DNA from: Scolanthus callimorphus
Taxonomy: Eukaryota > Cnidaria > Anthozoa > Actiniaria > Edwardsiidae
Assembly (NCBI GenBank): GCA_033964015.1
Contig: CM066919.1
Span: 28,425,459-28,489,458 of the forward strand
Length of the DNA: 64,000 nt
Direction: 5' to 3'
This document shows positions 1 through 15,200 of the stretch, one piece after another; position 1 is the first letter of the stretch, and the number at the start of each line of letters is the position of its first letter. The notes below the pieces were generated by a model. It had not been told where the DNA came from. It saw only the letters and a program-made list of their open reading frames with translations, and searched no databases. A program made the translations under genes and the position numbers.

Positions 1-994
1 GCGGTACTCTGACAGGAATTAAGAAGCGATTCATCGCCAAATCACACCGGTGAGCAGAAACCTCAACAACAACAAGCTTAGTCTCATGTTCGAAGCGAAG
101 GCGAACAAGTTGTTTACTAGAAAAAGAAAATATTGTGGAACCGAAACATAAACTCGCTATCAGTCTGGGAAACAAGTGAAACAGTACTTAATTCGACAAC
201 CACGGACAGAACACCGACGAAAAATGGAGGGCTCCGGAGATATTGGTTGAATTTATCTGTTTTTTTTTTTTTTGGTGTGCTTTCGTTTCGAGGACGGGAT
301 CAGGGATGGCGAGAGCTGACTAGAAGTAACTAAGCCTACAAAAAAGCAGTTAAAAAACATTTGCCATGTTTTCATTTGTATTCCCTTTTGGGATTCTTAT
401 TACCCTGCTAGCAGAGTAGATTTTTTTGTGCTTTTAAAAGTTGTGATTCTTTTTGGTTCATGTATTAACCTAAGTTTGTATCTCAACGGGCGAAATAATT
501 GTGAACGATACGATTTTTTTGCCTTTATCTAAGCTTACAGTATTCAATTAGGCTGGACGAACACTATCATGCTTGTATTATTTGGCCTTGTGTAGTGATA
601 ATAATGATAATAACATGATTTTTGTCGGGCATATAGTTGATTTGTGTCCCTCGTCATGCTACTCGGGCCCCAGACGTCCGCGGAGTTCAACCTTGAGGTC
701 AACACATTTCTTCTTTTTCTTTTTTAAAATCCTTTAGATAAAAAAAAATGATGTTCTCGAGAACAATATTGAAATACTTTGAGGCCGGGTTTTTTTCACT
801 TTCAAGGAAAAATCCAGCTTTCAAAATCGCGCCAAAAGTTGGGAGCACTGAAGCTCCAATTGGCTCATACATTTACTGTGGATTGAAAACGTCCGATTTT
901 AATATTCAGCAATAATTAATTTTTAACTCTGCTGTTCAAAATGTAAACATTGGAACCGGCTTATACCCGTCCGTTTCCACAGACAGAATGTTAT
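1..994. other. No gene recognised
   Basis: Short open stretches occur near the left edge (for example about 29-151 on +), but none resembles a family I recognise, and none supplies the missing exons of CSN5 on the minus strand. The rest is AT-rich with T runs. A terminal exon of a gene lying to the left cannot be excluded, because a GGTGAGC donor-like string sits at about 49-55. Confidence 0.4.
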
Positions 995-999
995 TTTTT

Positions 1000-1059
<60 letters not shown>

Positions 1060-1343
1060 CTCCCATGTTTTTGGGGCGGGGGTGCTCGTCGGGAACTTCT
1101 ATTTTACCCCCAAAAGGTACCAACAAGACGATTTTTCCCTCGTAATTTTCTCTTGTATTTTTTGAGAGCGAAATACGTCTGAATTCAGGCTTCAGACAAG
1201 CGTGATTTGCTAGAACGGACCCCTAACTGGTACCCATCTTTGAAAAATTTAAAGTTTTCAAATTTTACCCCTCAAAGGCACTACGACGAGCACCCCCCCC
1301 CCAAAATATTGGAGTCCCCCCCCACCCCTGGATTTTTTCCGGG
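995..1343. repeat. MITE-like element with inverted G/C-run ends
   Basis: The left arm runs from TTTTTTCCGGG through a pure G run at 1002-1058 (57 nt) to GGGGGTGCTCGTCG. The right arm reads the reverse complement: CGACGAGCACCCCC near 1287-1300 and TTTTTTCCGGG near 1333-1343. The interior is non-coding. This is a non-autonomous DNA-transposon-like repeat; the superfamily is not identifiable. The long proline or glycine readings across the G run are artefacts. Confidence 0.7.
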
Positions 1344-2008
1344 AAATTTCATTTTTTTTAATGAGCAACCCCACCTATTCAATATGAGAGCCTTCCCCGC
1401 CTGTCCTCTTCACTCTTCATTACCCACGAGTTGGCGATAGCTATAGCTTGATTGTGTTTGGCGCCTTCACGTTCGGTCCGGTGGTGACATGGGACAAGAC
1501 TGCAGCTTTAAAGAAGTGATCTTGGCTAATTGTCAACGCCAAAAAGATGGTATGCTCTTCTGAAAGTCTTTGTGGCTGCAAACCGAGGTTATTGGCTAAA
1601 TACAAGTTTTTTGAGCGCTTCCCAGGCGAAATATCAAAGGTTAAACTGCAGGATGTCTGGGTTAAAGATGGCGGGTCGACTGCTCCAATGTCCTGGTTTC
1701 AGTCACGGGCGATTTACAAATGGCCAACGCCAAGATTACTTCTATGTTCATGTATGTTCATGTTCATGCTTTTGGGCTCATCGGCGGGCTTGTGAAACAG
1801 AATATCTAGAACTATGATGCCTAAAAGCTCGTTTTCCTGATTTCTTCCGATTTGTTCACGCACTGCAGAGCATATCAACACCGTCGACTTAGCTCATGCT
1901 AGATATCATCGAATGGTGAACCAATACATTCGGACAATATTTTTTGAACGACCTTATTGATAGGACGAGGGGGGCAGACCATGTTCACGAGAATTAGGAT
2001 ATCGAATA
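1344..2008. other. Unassigned sequence, no gene recognised
   Basis: Frames of 80-95 codons occur on + at 1530-1817, but they overlap in different frames, lack splice context, and match no family I know. It may be decayed repeat or intron of a neighbouring gene. Confidence 0.35.
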
Positions 2009-2194
2009 TTATTATTCAGCACATCGATGCACTGTCCAAATATGGTCAATGGAACGCCAATAGCTGTCTTCTGTACATGACAGCTATCCTGCGATATCCG
2101 TCTCTGAGGGAAATATGAGTTTTGAGCTCGTAAATAATACACAAAAGTCATGTTTTTCGTTTTTTTTTTGTGCTATCGATGTGCTGAATAATAA
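2009..2194. repeat. Inverted-repeat element
   Basis: A 20-bp arm at 2009-2028 (TTATTATTCAGCACATCGAT) is repeated as its exact reverse complement at 2175-2194. It is probably a small MITE. It abuts the next hairpin, so the two may be one composite element. Confidence 0.6.
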
Positions 2195-2308
2195 AACCAT
2201 TATCCTGCCGATTTTGCAGAATATCGTCTGATTTAGCCAACTCGGGACTTCGTCCCTCGTCGGCTAAGTATCAGACGATATTCTGCGCAATCTCGCAGGA
2301 TAATGGTT
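2195..2308. repeat. Long-hairpin MITE-like element
   Basis: The left arm ACCATTATCCTGC...GCAGAATATCGTCTGAT is mirrored by TCAGACGATATTCTGC...GCAGGATAATGGTTAA. The near-perfect arms are about 45 bp around a GGGACTTCGTCCC core. It lies immediately left of the 114-bp satellite. Confidence 0.75.
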
Positions 2309-2320
2309 AAGTAGTAGATT

Positions 2321-4240
2321 GGTGCACTATACTGCATAGCTGTGATAATTTCACCTGGCTGACGGTATAGCTCACCATAAACTAGAGTTGGGGATATCCA
2401 AAGTTTATTGTAGATATTTAATTATTAGAGACCCGGTGCACTATACTGCATAGCTGTGATAATTTCACCTGGCTGACGGTATAGCTCACCATAAACTAGA
2501 GTTGGGGATATCCAAAGTTTATTGTAGATATTTAATTATTAGAGACCCGGTGCACTATACTGCATAGCTGTGATAATTTCACCTGGCTGACGGTATAGCT
2601 CACCATAAACTAGAGTTGGGGATATCCAAAGTTTATTGTAGATATTTAATTATTAGAGACCCTGTGCACTATACTGCATAGCTGTGATAATTTCACCTGG
2701 CTGACGGTATAGCTCACCATAAACTAGAGTTGGGGATATCCAAAGTTTATTGTAGATATTTAATTATTAGAGACCCGGTGCACTATACTGCATAGCTGTG
2801 ATAATTTCACCTGGCTGACGGTATAGCTCACCATAAACTAGAGTTGGGGATATCCAAAGTTTATTGTACATATTTAATTATTAGAGACCGGTGCACTATA
2901 CTGCATAGCTGTGATAATTTCACCTGGCTGACGGTAAAGCTCACCATAAACTAGAGTTGGGGATATCCAAAGTTTATTGTAGATATTTAATTATTAGAGA
3001 CCCGGTGCACTATACTGCATAGCTGTGATAATTTCACCTGGCTGACAGTATAGCTCACCAAAACCTAGCAGTGGGGATATCCAAAGTTTATTGTAGATAT
3101 TAATTATTATAGACCCGGTGCACTATACTGCATAGCTGTGATAATTTCACCTGGCTGACGGCATAGCTCTCCAAAACCTAGCGGTGGGGATATCCAAAGT
3201 TTATTGTAGATATTTAATTATTAGAGACCCGGTGCACTATACTGCATAGCTGTGATAATTTCACCTGGCTGACGGCATAGCTCGCCAAAACCTAGCGGTT
3301 GGGATGTCCAAAGTTTATTGTAGATATTTAATTATTAGAGACCCGGTGCACTATACTGCATAGCTGTGATAATTTCACCTGGCTGACAGTATAGCTCGCC
3401 AAAACCTAGCGGTTGGGATGTCCAAAGTTTATTGTAGATATTTAATTATTAGAGACCCGGTGCACTATACTGCATAGCTGTGATAATTTCACCTGGCTGA
3501 TGGTATAGCTCGCCAAAACCTAGCGGTTGGGATGTCCAAAGTTATTGTAGATATTTAATTATTAGAGACCCGGTGCACTATACTGCATAGCTGTGATAAT
3601 TTCACCTGGCTGACGGTATAGCTCGCCAAAACCTAGCGGTTGGGATGTCCAAAGTTTATTGTAGATATTTAATTATTAGAGACCCGGTGCACTATACTGC
3701 ATAGCTGTGATAATTTCACCTGGCTGACGGTATAGCTCGCCAAAACCTAGCGGTGGGGATATCCAAAGTTTATTGTAGATATTTAATTATTAGAGACCCG
3801 GTGCACTATACTGCATAGCTGTGATAATTTCACCTGGCTGACGGTATAGCTCGCCAAAACCTAGCGGTGGGGAAGTCCAAAGTTTATTGTAGATATATAA
3901 TTATTAGAGACCCGGTGCACTATACTGCATAGCTGTAATAATTTCACCTGGCTGACGGTATAGCTCACCATAAACTAGAGTGGGGATATCCAAAGTTTAT
4001 TGTAGATATTTAATTATTAGAGACCCGGTGCACTATACTGCATAGCTGTGATAATTTCACCTGGCTGACGGTATAGCTCGCCAAAACCTAGCGGTGGGGA
4101 TGTCCAAAGTTTATTGTAGATATTTAATTATTAGAGACCCGGTGCACTACACTGCATAGCTGTGATAATTTCACCTGACTGACGATATAGCTCGCCAAAA
4201 ACTAGCGGTGGGGATATCCAAAGTTTATTGTACATTATAT
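2321..4240. repeat. 114-bp tandem satellite, about 17 units
   Basis: Each unit starts GGTGCACTATACTGCATAG and ends with ATTTAATTATTAGAGACCC. Unit starts at 2321, 2435 and 2549 set the 114-bp period, and the last clear unit starts near 4141. Units in the left third carry CACCATAAACTAGAGTTGGG. Most units in the right two thirds carry CGCCAAAACCTAGCGG, so there are two sequence subfamilies laid out in blocks. Small indels change single units. It lies downstream (in transcriptional sense) of the last CSN5 exon seen, so it may be in a CSN5 intron or past a truncated gene. Confidence 0.95.
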
Positions 4241-4722
4241 TACTAAACGTCTGTGAAATAATATTCTCAACAAATTCAGAAAAACAGTGCTCTTGAAGTT
4301 GGACAAAAATAGTTAAGCCTCCTACGTAAATTGTTAACTTTGTTAAGGTGATGAATGCTTGTAGGCTTGCTACTAGGTCAGTAGTGGAGCTCACTAATCC
4401 AGCGGGCTTTTCTCGCAAAGGACGACACACACGCTCTGTAGTTTAATATTCCTGGACTCTTTTTGACCTTGTGTGTATGATATTTATTGAGCGGTTCTGT
4501 CAGCACTGAGCATTAATCCTTGGGTGTGAATAGGATGATTACCCGGTTTTACTGCTTTGAGCGCGGCATAATATTACGGCCCCTGTGGAGCAAAAGTGGA
4601 CATGAAATGTTCACTAGCCACAGGGGTGCCAAAATCTAGAACGGGGTAAAGCTCCTCATGTATTACATTAATGCCAAAATGTGACATAGAACAAGGACTA
4701 AGATAGAGTATTTGTAACTCAC
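4241..4722. other. CSN5 intron or 3' flank, no exon found
   Basis: No exon for the CSN5 metal-binding histidine segment (HSHPG type) is visible on the minus strand here. An open frame at 4131-4430 (-) reads into the satellite and is not conserved-looking. Confidence 0.5.
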
Positions 4723-5506
4723 TGATTTAGCGGACTCAATGTATGCTGCCATGTACTCGTAAGCAGCAGCTTGTGCATTGACTCTTGTCTCTGTCCCCTC
4801 TACTGGCAGAGCAAATGCATCCATGACAATCATGGTGTCGCCATCTACTTTGCCAAGCATCAGGCCCATGACTTCAAGATTCCCACCAGACCTGGCATGC
4901 ATTACCTGGGAAATAGAACAGCTGAAGTATTTGCCTGTGAAATGGTGACCAACACTTCTCTACCCAATGTGTGGTTCCAGAAATCATCCATACCCCCTAC
5001 GGAAGGGCGATGGAAATTCCGGAGGGGTGGGGAGTCAATTTACCTGATCATTTCCATACAAATACTGTATTTTTCCTTGAAAATTCCAGAGGGGTGGGGG
5101 GGTCACTTTTCAACACCCTTCCGTGGAGGGGTATGGATATTTTCTGGAACCACACAATATAGAGTAGACTTTACTAGGGCCCAGGTTATAAATATAGGAC
5201 AGGTACTTTATAATGTGGGAATAGGAGGGATGAACACAAACCTACCATTTTAAGAAGTGCTAAAGCTGAAATCCTGATATTTTTGAAGTAGTGTGGACTG
5301 CAAAAAGTATGAATGTTAATCAGTATTTAATATGACTGATATAAATATGAAATCAATATTTTATCCCCTCACTCTTTCAGCCATGGTTTGGCATTTAGGA
5401 TTTCTTGCTGTTGTTTTCTGTCATATTTGAAGATTTCATCAATACCATTCACGTTTTCAATGTTATTTGCAAGCTCCCAGCTCTTCATTGCCATTGCACT
5501 GTCCAT
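4723..5506 (-). CDS. COPS5: COP9 signalosome subunit 5 (CSN5/JAB1), N-terminal exons only
   Basis: CSN5 is the JAMM/MPN metalloprotease of the COP9 signalosome and removes NEDD8 from cullins. Three minus-strand exons are supported. Exon 1, 5373-5506, starts at the ATG at 5504-5506 and reads [15 protein letters not shown], then the [16 protein letters not shown] stretch. Exon 2, 5246-5297, reads [16 protein letters not shown]. Exon 3, 4723-4905, reads [18 protein letters not shown], then [14 protein letters not shown]. Borders are GT-AG and phases agree. The E of NLEVMG is the conserved JAMM glutamate. The exon with the zinc-binding HSHPG motif and all later exons are absent from the window to its left edge. 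The gene is therefore either continued beyond position 1 across a long satellite-bearing intron, or truncated. It is divergently arranged with PCYT2. Confidence 0.9.
4969..5155. mobile_element. MITE family A, copy 1 (3-bp TSD)
   Basis: The terminal inverted repeats start GTGTGGTTCCAGAAA and end with its complement, followed inward by ATCCATACCCC. AAT flanks both sides (4966-4968 and 5156-5158), a plausible 3-bp target duplication as in PIF/Harbinger elements. The element is 187 bp, non-coding, and sits in CSN5 intron 2. A second copy is at 10256-10458 and a decayed one at 21739-21911. Confidence 0.8.
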
Positions 5507-8560
<3,054 letters not shown>

Positions 8561-8639
8561 CTTTTCAGGACTTTTTCATTTTATCAAAGAGTTTATCAAG
8601 GGGCCTCTATAAAACTATGATTAATAGTTAATCTTATTT

Positions 8640-8645
8640 AATAAA
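8640..8645 (+). promoter_or_regulatory. Poly(A) signal of PCYT2
   Basis: AATAAA lies 80 bp after the PCYT2 stop codon and is followed by an A-rich run at about 8658-8668. It is the nearest canonical signal. A second AATAAA lies near 8895. Confidence 0.6.
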
Positions 8646-9278
8646 GCATTGCCACAGAAGAAAAAAAAAGTAAAAAGTTCCTGGATTGTGCTTCTTTAAG
8701 CAAACGTGATCTAGCAGGTGGTTTATTACCTATAAACTCATATGTTACATCATTTATTGTATTTTTAGTCATACTTCCTTTAACATTTTAAGCTAATGAG
8801 TTTTATCGCTGATGAGTTATTATTAAAGAACTGGAAAATAAGGCTTGAGTTGTTCAGACATGGCATGGTTGTAGTCTGTAGTGCTTGTTTGGTAATAAAG
8901 CGAAGCTGAAGAAGACATGATTTTGTTTGCTTATGTGGGATATTATTTTGAGCGCTCTCCAGCTACTTGTATTATAATGATTAAAAAAAGGCAGAGCGCT
9001 GAAGGGGAGCCTAATATTGTAATATGTTTCTGAGAGTGGAGATAAGGAATTAACCTTGTGTGAAAGCTAAAGTGTTAATGAAATTTCCCATGTTTCTGGT
9101 GGGAGCTCTCGGATATTTCTATCAATCCTGTCTCTATTTTTGCCAAGAGAATTAGCGACCCCAGAAATTTTGGAAATCAGAATTTATAAACCAATCAAAT
9201 GACTTCCCCTAACGCCTAATCCACGCCGCGAACTTCCTGTGTAATTGTCAGCGGAGTTCCCCATGGCCAACAGGAAAG
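8646..9278. other. Intergenic PCYT2-POLDIP2
   Basis: A 0.6-kb spacer with no coding signal. It presumably holds the PCYT2 3' end and the POLDIP2 promoter and 5' UTR. Confidence 0.5.
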
Positions 9279-12200
9279 ATGGCGAGATTGGCCATAGTTT
9301 TCTGTCTCCGTCAGTTTCGCAGAAATTATTCCAGGTACGTAACGGCAGATATCCATCATTTGCCCCTGAGGACGATGTTCTCATAAATATCTCTTGTCTC
9401 TAGCCGACTCAGCGAAATCGGAAGATTCCAAGTCCCCAAACTCAAGGCAAATACGAAGCTGGGCAGGTATGACGCATCGAGCAACGTATACACGCAAACC
9501 CGCTACGCTAGGTTGAATAACCTCTTGTCGATCATTTCTTACCTGCTGAGAAAGCTTGTTCTTAGAGTACGATAGGCAGAATAGCTTTCGTTTTCGTTTT
9601 TGCTTTCTGTAGGTAGGAAGGGAGGTTTCCGTTGTGTGCTGCGTGCGATTCATTTGACTCTTTCATGTGGCGAACCGTTGGTCCGGTCAACAACGTGCTT
9701 GTAGAAGAATCATGACGAAATAAGAACTGAACACAATCTGGGAATGGTTCTTACATCGCGTTAAACCCAAATAAGGCTGTAGAGGTTTCTAATACAGTTG
9801 TAAAAGTCTGTTTATATTCATTTGTTTGATGTGGCCTTTGATCTTTCACCTTGGTATTACGTAAGGCCCTACCCGTACAAAAATCTTTCTTAGTTGTGAC
9901 TAAGATACAGCCGATTGCGTTTGACTGTTTAACCCAAACAGTTCGCACATTATGTTTGAACGTTTGAACGTTGCATTGTGAGAGAAAAAGTCGGATGTTT
10001 CTAAGGGCAACCGCCATGTGTATTTTCACTGACCAATCAGAGAGGGCAGTACTCTTTGGTCCTCCATAGAAATGTCTTGTTCCATCCTAGAAACGCAACG
10101 TTCCAATGTTCAAACATAACATGCAACTGTTGGGGTTAAACAGTCAAATGCAATCGGCTGTAATTTATTCTTTTTGTTTGCAATGTAAAAGCCATTTCGA
10201 ATAGTACTATTAAACATTCTTTCATTCTTTTCCAAGATTAGTGTATGTTTATATTGTGTGTTTCCAAAAAATATCCATACCCCCCCTACGGAAGGGATTG
10301 GATATTTCAGAGGGGTGGGGGAGGGGTCAATTTACCTGATCTTTTCCATACAAATACTGTATTTTTCTTCGGAAATTCCAGAGGGGAGGGGGGGTCATTT
10401 CTCAACACCCTTCCGTTGTGGGGGGGGGGGGGGGTATGGATATTTTTTGGAAACACACATTTCACATGAAAATAAGCAATCATGTTTTCAGAAAACTTTA
10501 TGGGTGCCCTGTGTTGCGCTCCTTGCTACACCAGGAACTTGTGGCTCCAGGGTGGGTACTCCACTGAATTCTGGGTAGGGATGCGCCGCCAAGGTCTCCA
10601 AAACCTGACCCTATCAGATACCAAAAATCCTCGTTTTTTTACCCTACCATAGACCTACGGTCAAAATTGTATACCCCACCGCAGACCTGAAGTTAGTCAC
10701 CAGGCCCGGGTTGTTCAAAGGTGGATTAAATTTAAACCAGGTTTAGTTCTGAACAAAACCATCGAGTCACCATGGTAATTAATCCTGGATTAGTGCTAAA
10801 CCACTTTCAAGCAACCGGACCCAGGGTGGTCCAATTGGTCGCAATCAAAGAGGGATTTGATAATCATGAAAAGTTTTCAAAATAAACCACATTTCCACTA
10901 ATTGCACCACAACTTTAATCGAAATTTGTTTACACTTGGGTAGCCATACTGAATACATACCCTATCAGCGACCAAACAAACGAAAAAACGATACCCACAG
11001 TAGACCTCAGGGGCCCAAAAACCATACCCTATAGGGCAGCACATACCCGTATACCATAATGAGGGAGTACCCCCGGGCTCGTGGCTTTCCAAGTTTATTA
11101 CTATGTTTGCTTCTTTCCTTTATCAAATAAGATTTAGTGTATCCCCACCACTGGTAGTATTAGTTTAAGTTTACTCACTCTCCTCCTCTCCCTCCATGCA
11201 ACCAGAATCACCAAAATGTAGCCTGCTTGTAGGCGTGTACTGGGTGTTATTATCATGGAAAAACCTAAAAAATCCAAGATGGCACCTGATCAGCGACAGG
11301 ACCAGGTTTTCAGCAATAAAAACACCTTGTAACCTAAGGCTAATAAAATAGCTTTCCATCCATGCATATAGTCCAGTTACACTACCAGTAGACACCCTCA
11401 GAAATATTATTCAAGAATTTTCAGGGAGTAAAGATGCTATTTTCCACAGGAACTCAATATTTTACATCAGTGATGTTGTATGGCAATTGTTGCAAGGCCG
11501 ATTGCTTAAAGCATTTGAGATTTTTTTGAATCAGAATCAGATATGAGTGTACTGTTGTTTTTGCTAGTACCGGTAACCATTCTTCCTTTTTTTTAATATC
11601 TCTTCCATTTTGTGGAAATCCATGATTGTTGTCCACTGCAAGGTGATTCTTCTCACTTTTTCTCAGCTCTTTCTGCACAAGATTTTTGGCTACCGTGGTG
11701 TTATGCTGTTTCCCTGGGTGGCCAGAGTTTATGACAGAGACAGAGAAACTGGAGATGAGGAAAAGTCAGTACCTGCTCACATGTCCTCTTTTAGAATCAG
11801 CATGAGATGGACATCACAAGTGTAACTGATTGTGTTTTGTTCACATTACAGGAATTTTGAAGAAAGTAGTGGAATCAACAATATTGGGAAAGAACTAAAG
11901 GCAGAACCCCAGACGTACTACCAGACACTGATAGATACAAGAGATACCCCATTCATTGTATGTATGCTGCAACAGGAACTTTCTCTTGTGACACTCCAAA
12001 GCACTGTTCTTTTCTTGATCCAGACCTGTGGTGGATTTACAGGGGAGGGGGTGTGCATTGGGTACCCTTTTAAGTTGATATTTTACAGGAAATGTATGAA
12101 ACTTTTAAGTGCATCTGTTGTTTTTTTATATGCAGCATGTTTTATAGATATAAATTATATGATGTGCCCCCACTTCCTCATTAAGAATTTCCAGATCTGT

Positions 12201-15200
12201 TTCAGAAATAATTTTGTGTTTTGTTTTTTCTTTATCAGAGAGCACAGCCAGAAATTGTGACCTTTCTAGGTCAAGAAAATGATACTGCCCTGTACACAAT
12301 TCCAGGTACTTAGAATACATAGAGGATATATTAAATGGCTAACCATGGACGCAATTTCATTATTTTTTTGTTTTGAAGAGTTATAGGTCACAAATGTTAT
12401 GTATCTAAACAGTCATTGAGCAGATTGCTTTCTCCAAGTCTCAGTCATTGAGCAGATTGCATTTCCAAGTCTCTCAGTCATTTAGCAGTTGGGTTTAAAT
12501 GGGAATTCAAAGCTTCTTTTGTATTGTTCTCAAAAGTATGAAATTCTTTATAAAAGCTTGGCAAAGCTCAATAAATAATAAATGTTTTTAATGTCTAGCG
12601 AACAAGCAATATAGCGGAGCAGTACTAGTGCTTTTCTGTTCTGTTTGGGAGGGTTTTTTCATTTGAAGATCCTCTCATTTGAATGAAAGATTTTGTATGC
12701 TCTGTTGCAGGTTTAGATTATGTCAGCCATGAGGATGTCCTACCCTACATTGTCGGTGACCCCTTCTCCAGACCCATCAACCATGAGCTGTTTGACAAAT
12801 TCCTTTCACCTGAACCAGGTCGAGGTAAGCACTTCGGCCAGCAACATGGGTGGAGGAGCATGTTTGAAGTGTGTGGTGTCATTAGTTAGAGACAATGGTA
12901 TAGTAAAGTGGGGGCTGAGTTTACAGAAACATATTGAAATCTGCAGAAAAGTGTTGGGGGTTCCTGTTCCGCCATCTATGAGCAGTGACTGCATCCTCCA
13001 TCTGGGCTTACAGAACCTCTTGTGTAAGGGAGGTTACCAGATAGGGTGTCTCCTAACCCTATGTATATCCTCCTCAATAATGCCACTTTCAAAACTTGGA
13101 AAAGCTGTTGGGGCCATTCCATTTTTTAGCCGCACCCCCTACGGAAGAAGTCATTTTCTAAAGTATCCCCCTCAGAAATTCTTCAGAAGTTCTTGCTCTA
13201 CCCCACTCGGAAATACCTACAGAAGAGCCTTTTTGGGGTTGCATCTCCCTTGGAAAAAACCATAGAAGAGCCTTTTTATTATTGAACCCCCACGCAAGAA
13301 CCTACGGAAGAGCCTTTTTCTTTTGGTTTGACCCCCTCAGAAAAGGCCATTTTGCTATACCACCTTGGAAAAACTCTTGGAAAACCAAATGGGAAAAATG
13401 ATGGATCGAATAAAAAAAAAGGATCAATCATTTATTGCAGGTTTGGGACAGCTTAGTGATTTCAATAGTATATATATATATATATTTTTTTTGTCCAGTC
13501 CCACCATTTTCACCAAAAGAGTCCTTACAAGCCTGGCATGAAAAGAACCACAGGTGGCTGGAACTAACAGATGTTCATCGAGAGACAACCAACCAAATCA
13601 GAGTGACAGTCATGCCCTTCTTTATGGGGATCAAGGTATTAAATAAAAACAGGACTGATTATCTGTCAAATTTCATGTGAAACCTTGATACTAAAGGCAT
13701 AATTTTATGATAAATGGTATAAATGAGTATTTTGTTTTTATTTTAAGGCAACACAACCAACTCCAAACTATTGGGTGAGTTTGTTTCTCAGTTCCCTGAC
13801 TAGCAGAGACCTCTTTCACTGGGCTGAAATACAGAGAAAAGAGGCCTCTGCTAGCAGGGAAGTTTCTCAGTTCAAGCAATAATGGTTACATGGCAAATGA
13901 GTTGAGTGATATTGTCCAATACTTGCAATCTGACATTACGAGGGGCATAGCATAAAAATGGAAAAATCCCAGGCAAATGACAAAAGTACTGTCATTCTGA
14001 AACCCTATAAAGGTTTCAGGAGCAACCAATTATCAAGTAAATAATATGCTTTGACTTTGTTTTGTAATGTTTTTCCTTTACTAGTGGAGGTACTGTATCA
14101 GGCTTGAGAATACTGGCCCTGAGACTGTACAACTGCGAGAGAGACATTGGAGGATATTCAGCTTGTCAGGAACTCTAGAAACAGTCAGAGGTCGTGGAGT
14201 AGTTGGGCAGGTACAGTAGAATATGGAACCATATCAGAGCACAGGAAACAGAGCACGTACTTTTAGACATCTCTGAGCCCTGTGCCACATGTTTTACATA
14301 CCCCCCCTCCCCTCACACACACTTTTAAAAGTGTCCATAACACCCCCTTTTGTCAGAAACTGATTCTGTGAGTACATGTTTCTATGCAAGTTCTGATGTT
14401 GTGCCATGGTTTTTAAAGGAGCCAGTCCTGTCCCCTCAGCAGCCAGCATTTCAGTACAGCAGTCACGTGTCATTGCAAGCCCCCAGTGGGCACATGTGGT
14501 GAGTGAAATTTTAATAGTGAAAAAAAAAAACGTTTTTGTTCTGCAGAAAATAAGAAAATAAAACACAACTTCATGAGGTAGAGGGTAGAAAACAAACTGT
14601 TTCCAGGGCTCGAGACTGCGACAAAAGCGACTAGATTTTTCTGTTTTGCGACTAAGAATACGCGTTAGTCGCAAAATCGCGAGTAAAAAATATAATAAGA
14701 TGTGATTCACGAGTTGAGAAGGGCTGCTCTCACATGCCCTACTTTTATTGATATTTTATACAAAAATGTAACGTTAACGAAGCCGCGGATATGCTGTTAC
14801 CGTTTAATCGCGAAATAAAACTTCTGACCGGAAGTAAATGTCTTTACGCCTTATTGTTTTGTTTGTTAGTTTGTTTGTTTTTCACCTCAGCGTTATACAT
14901 GAACCAGTATAACTTTATCTAGCAAATAAATACAAAATAAACGCAATAAACTAAAGCATTTTTTATTCATTTTTTTTTAGAAAATGCGACTAACTTTTCC
15001 CATTTTGCGACTAAAATTTAAGAGTCAGTCGCAAAAATGCGACCACCAATTTGTTTAAATTTCGAGCCCTGTTTTTTTGTAAAGGGATTAATAAACCAGC
15101 AAGTTACAAGGATTACACACTAATTTATGAGCTGTAATTTAGCAAAACGCCGAAAAAAGAAATACATGTTACCGAGTAATGGCCGACCAGAAGCACACGT

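Noticed and set aside
923..1182. Frames with long Pro or Gly runs over the G tract
   Set aside because: They exist only because a mononucleotide run has no stop codon; no conserved context.
1530..1817. Overlapping 82- and 95-codon plus-strand frames
   Set aside because: Two frames open at once, no family resemblance and no splice signals tying them to a gene.
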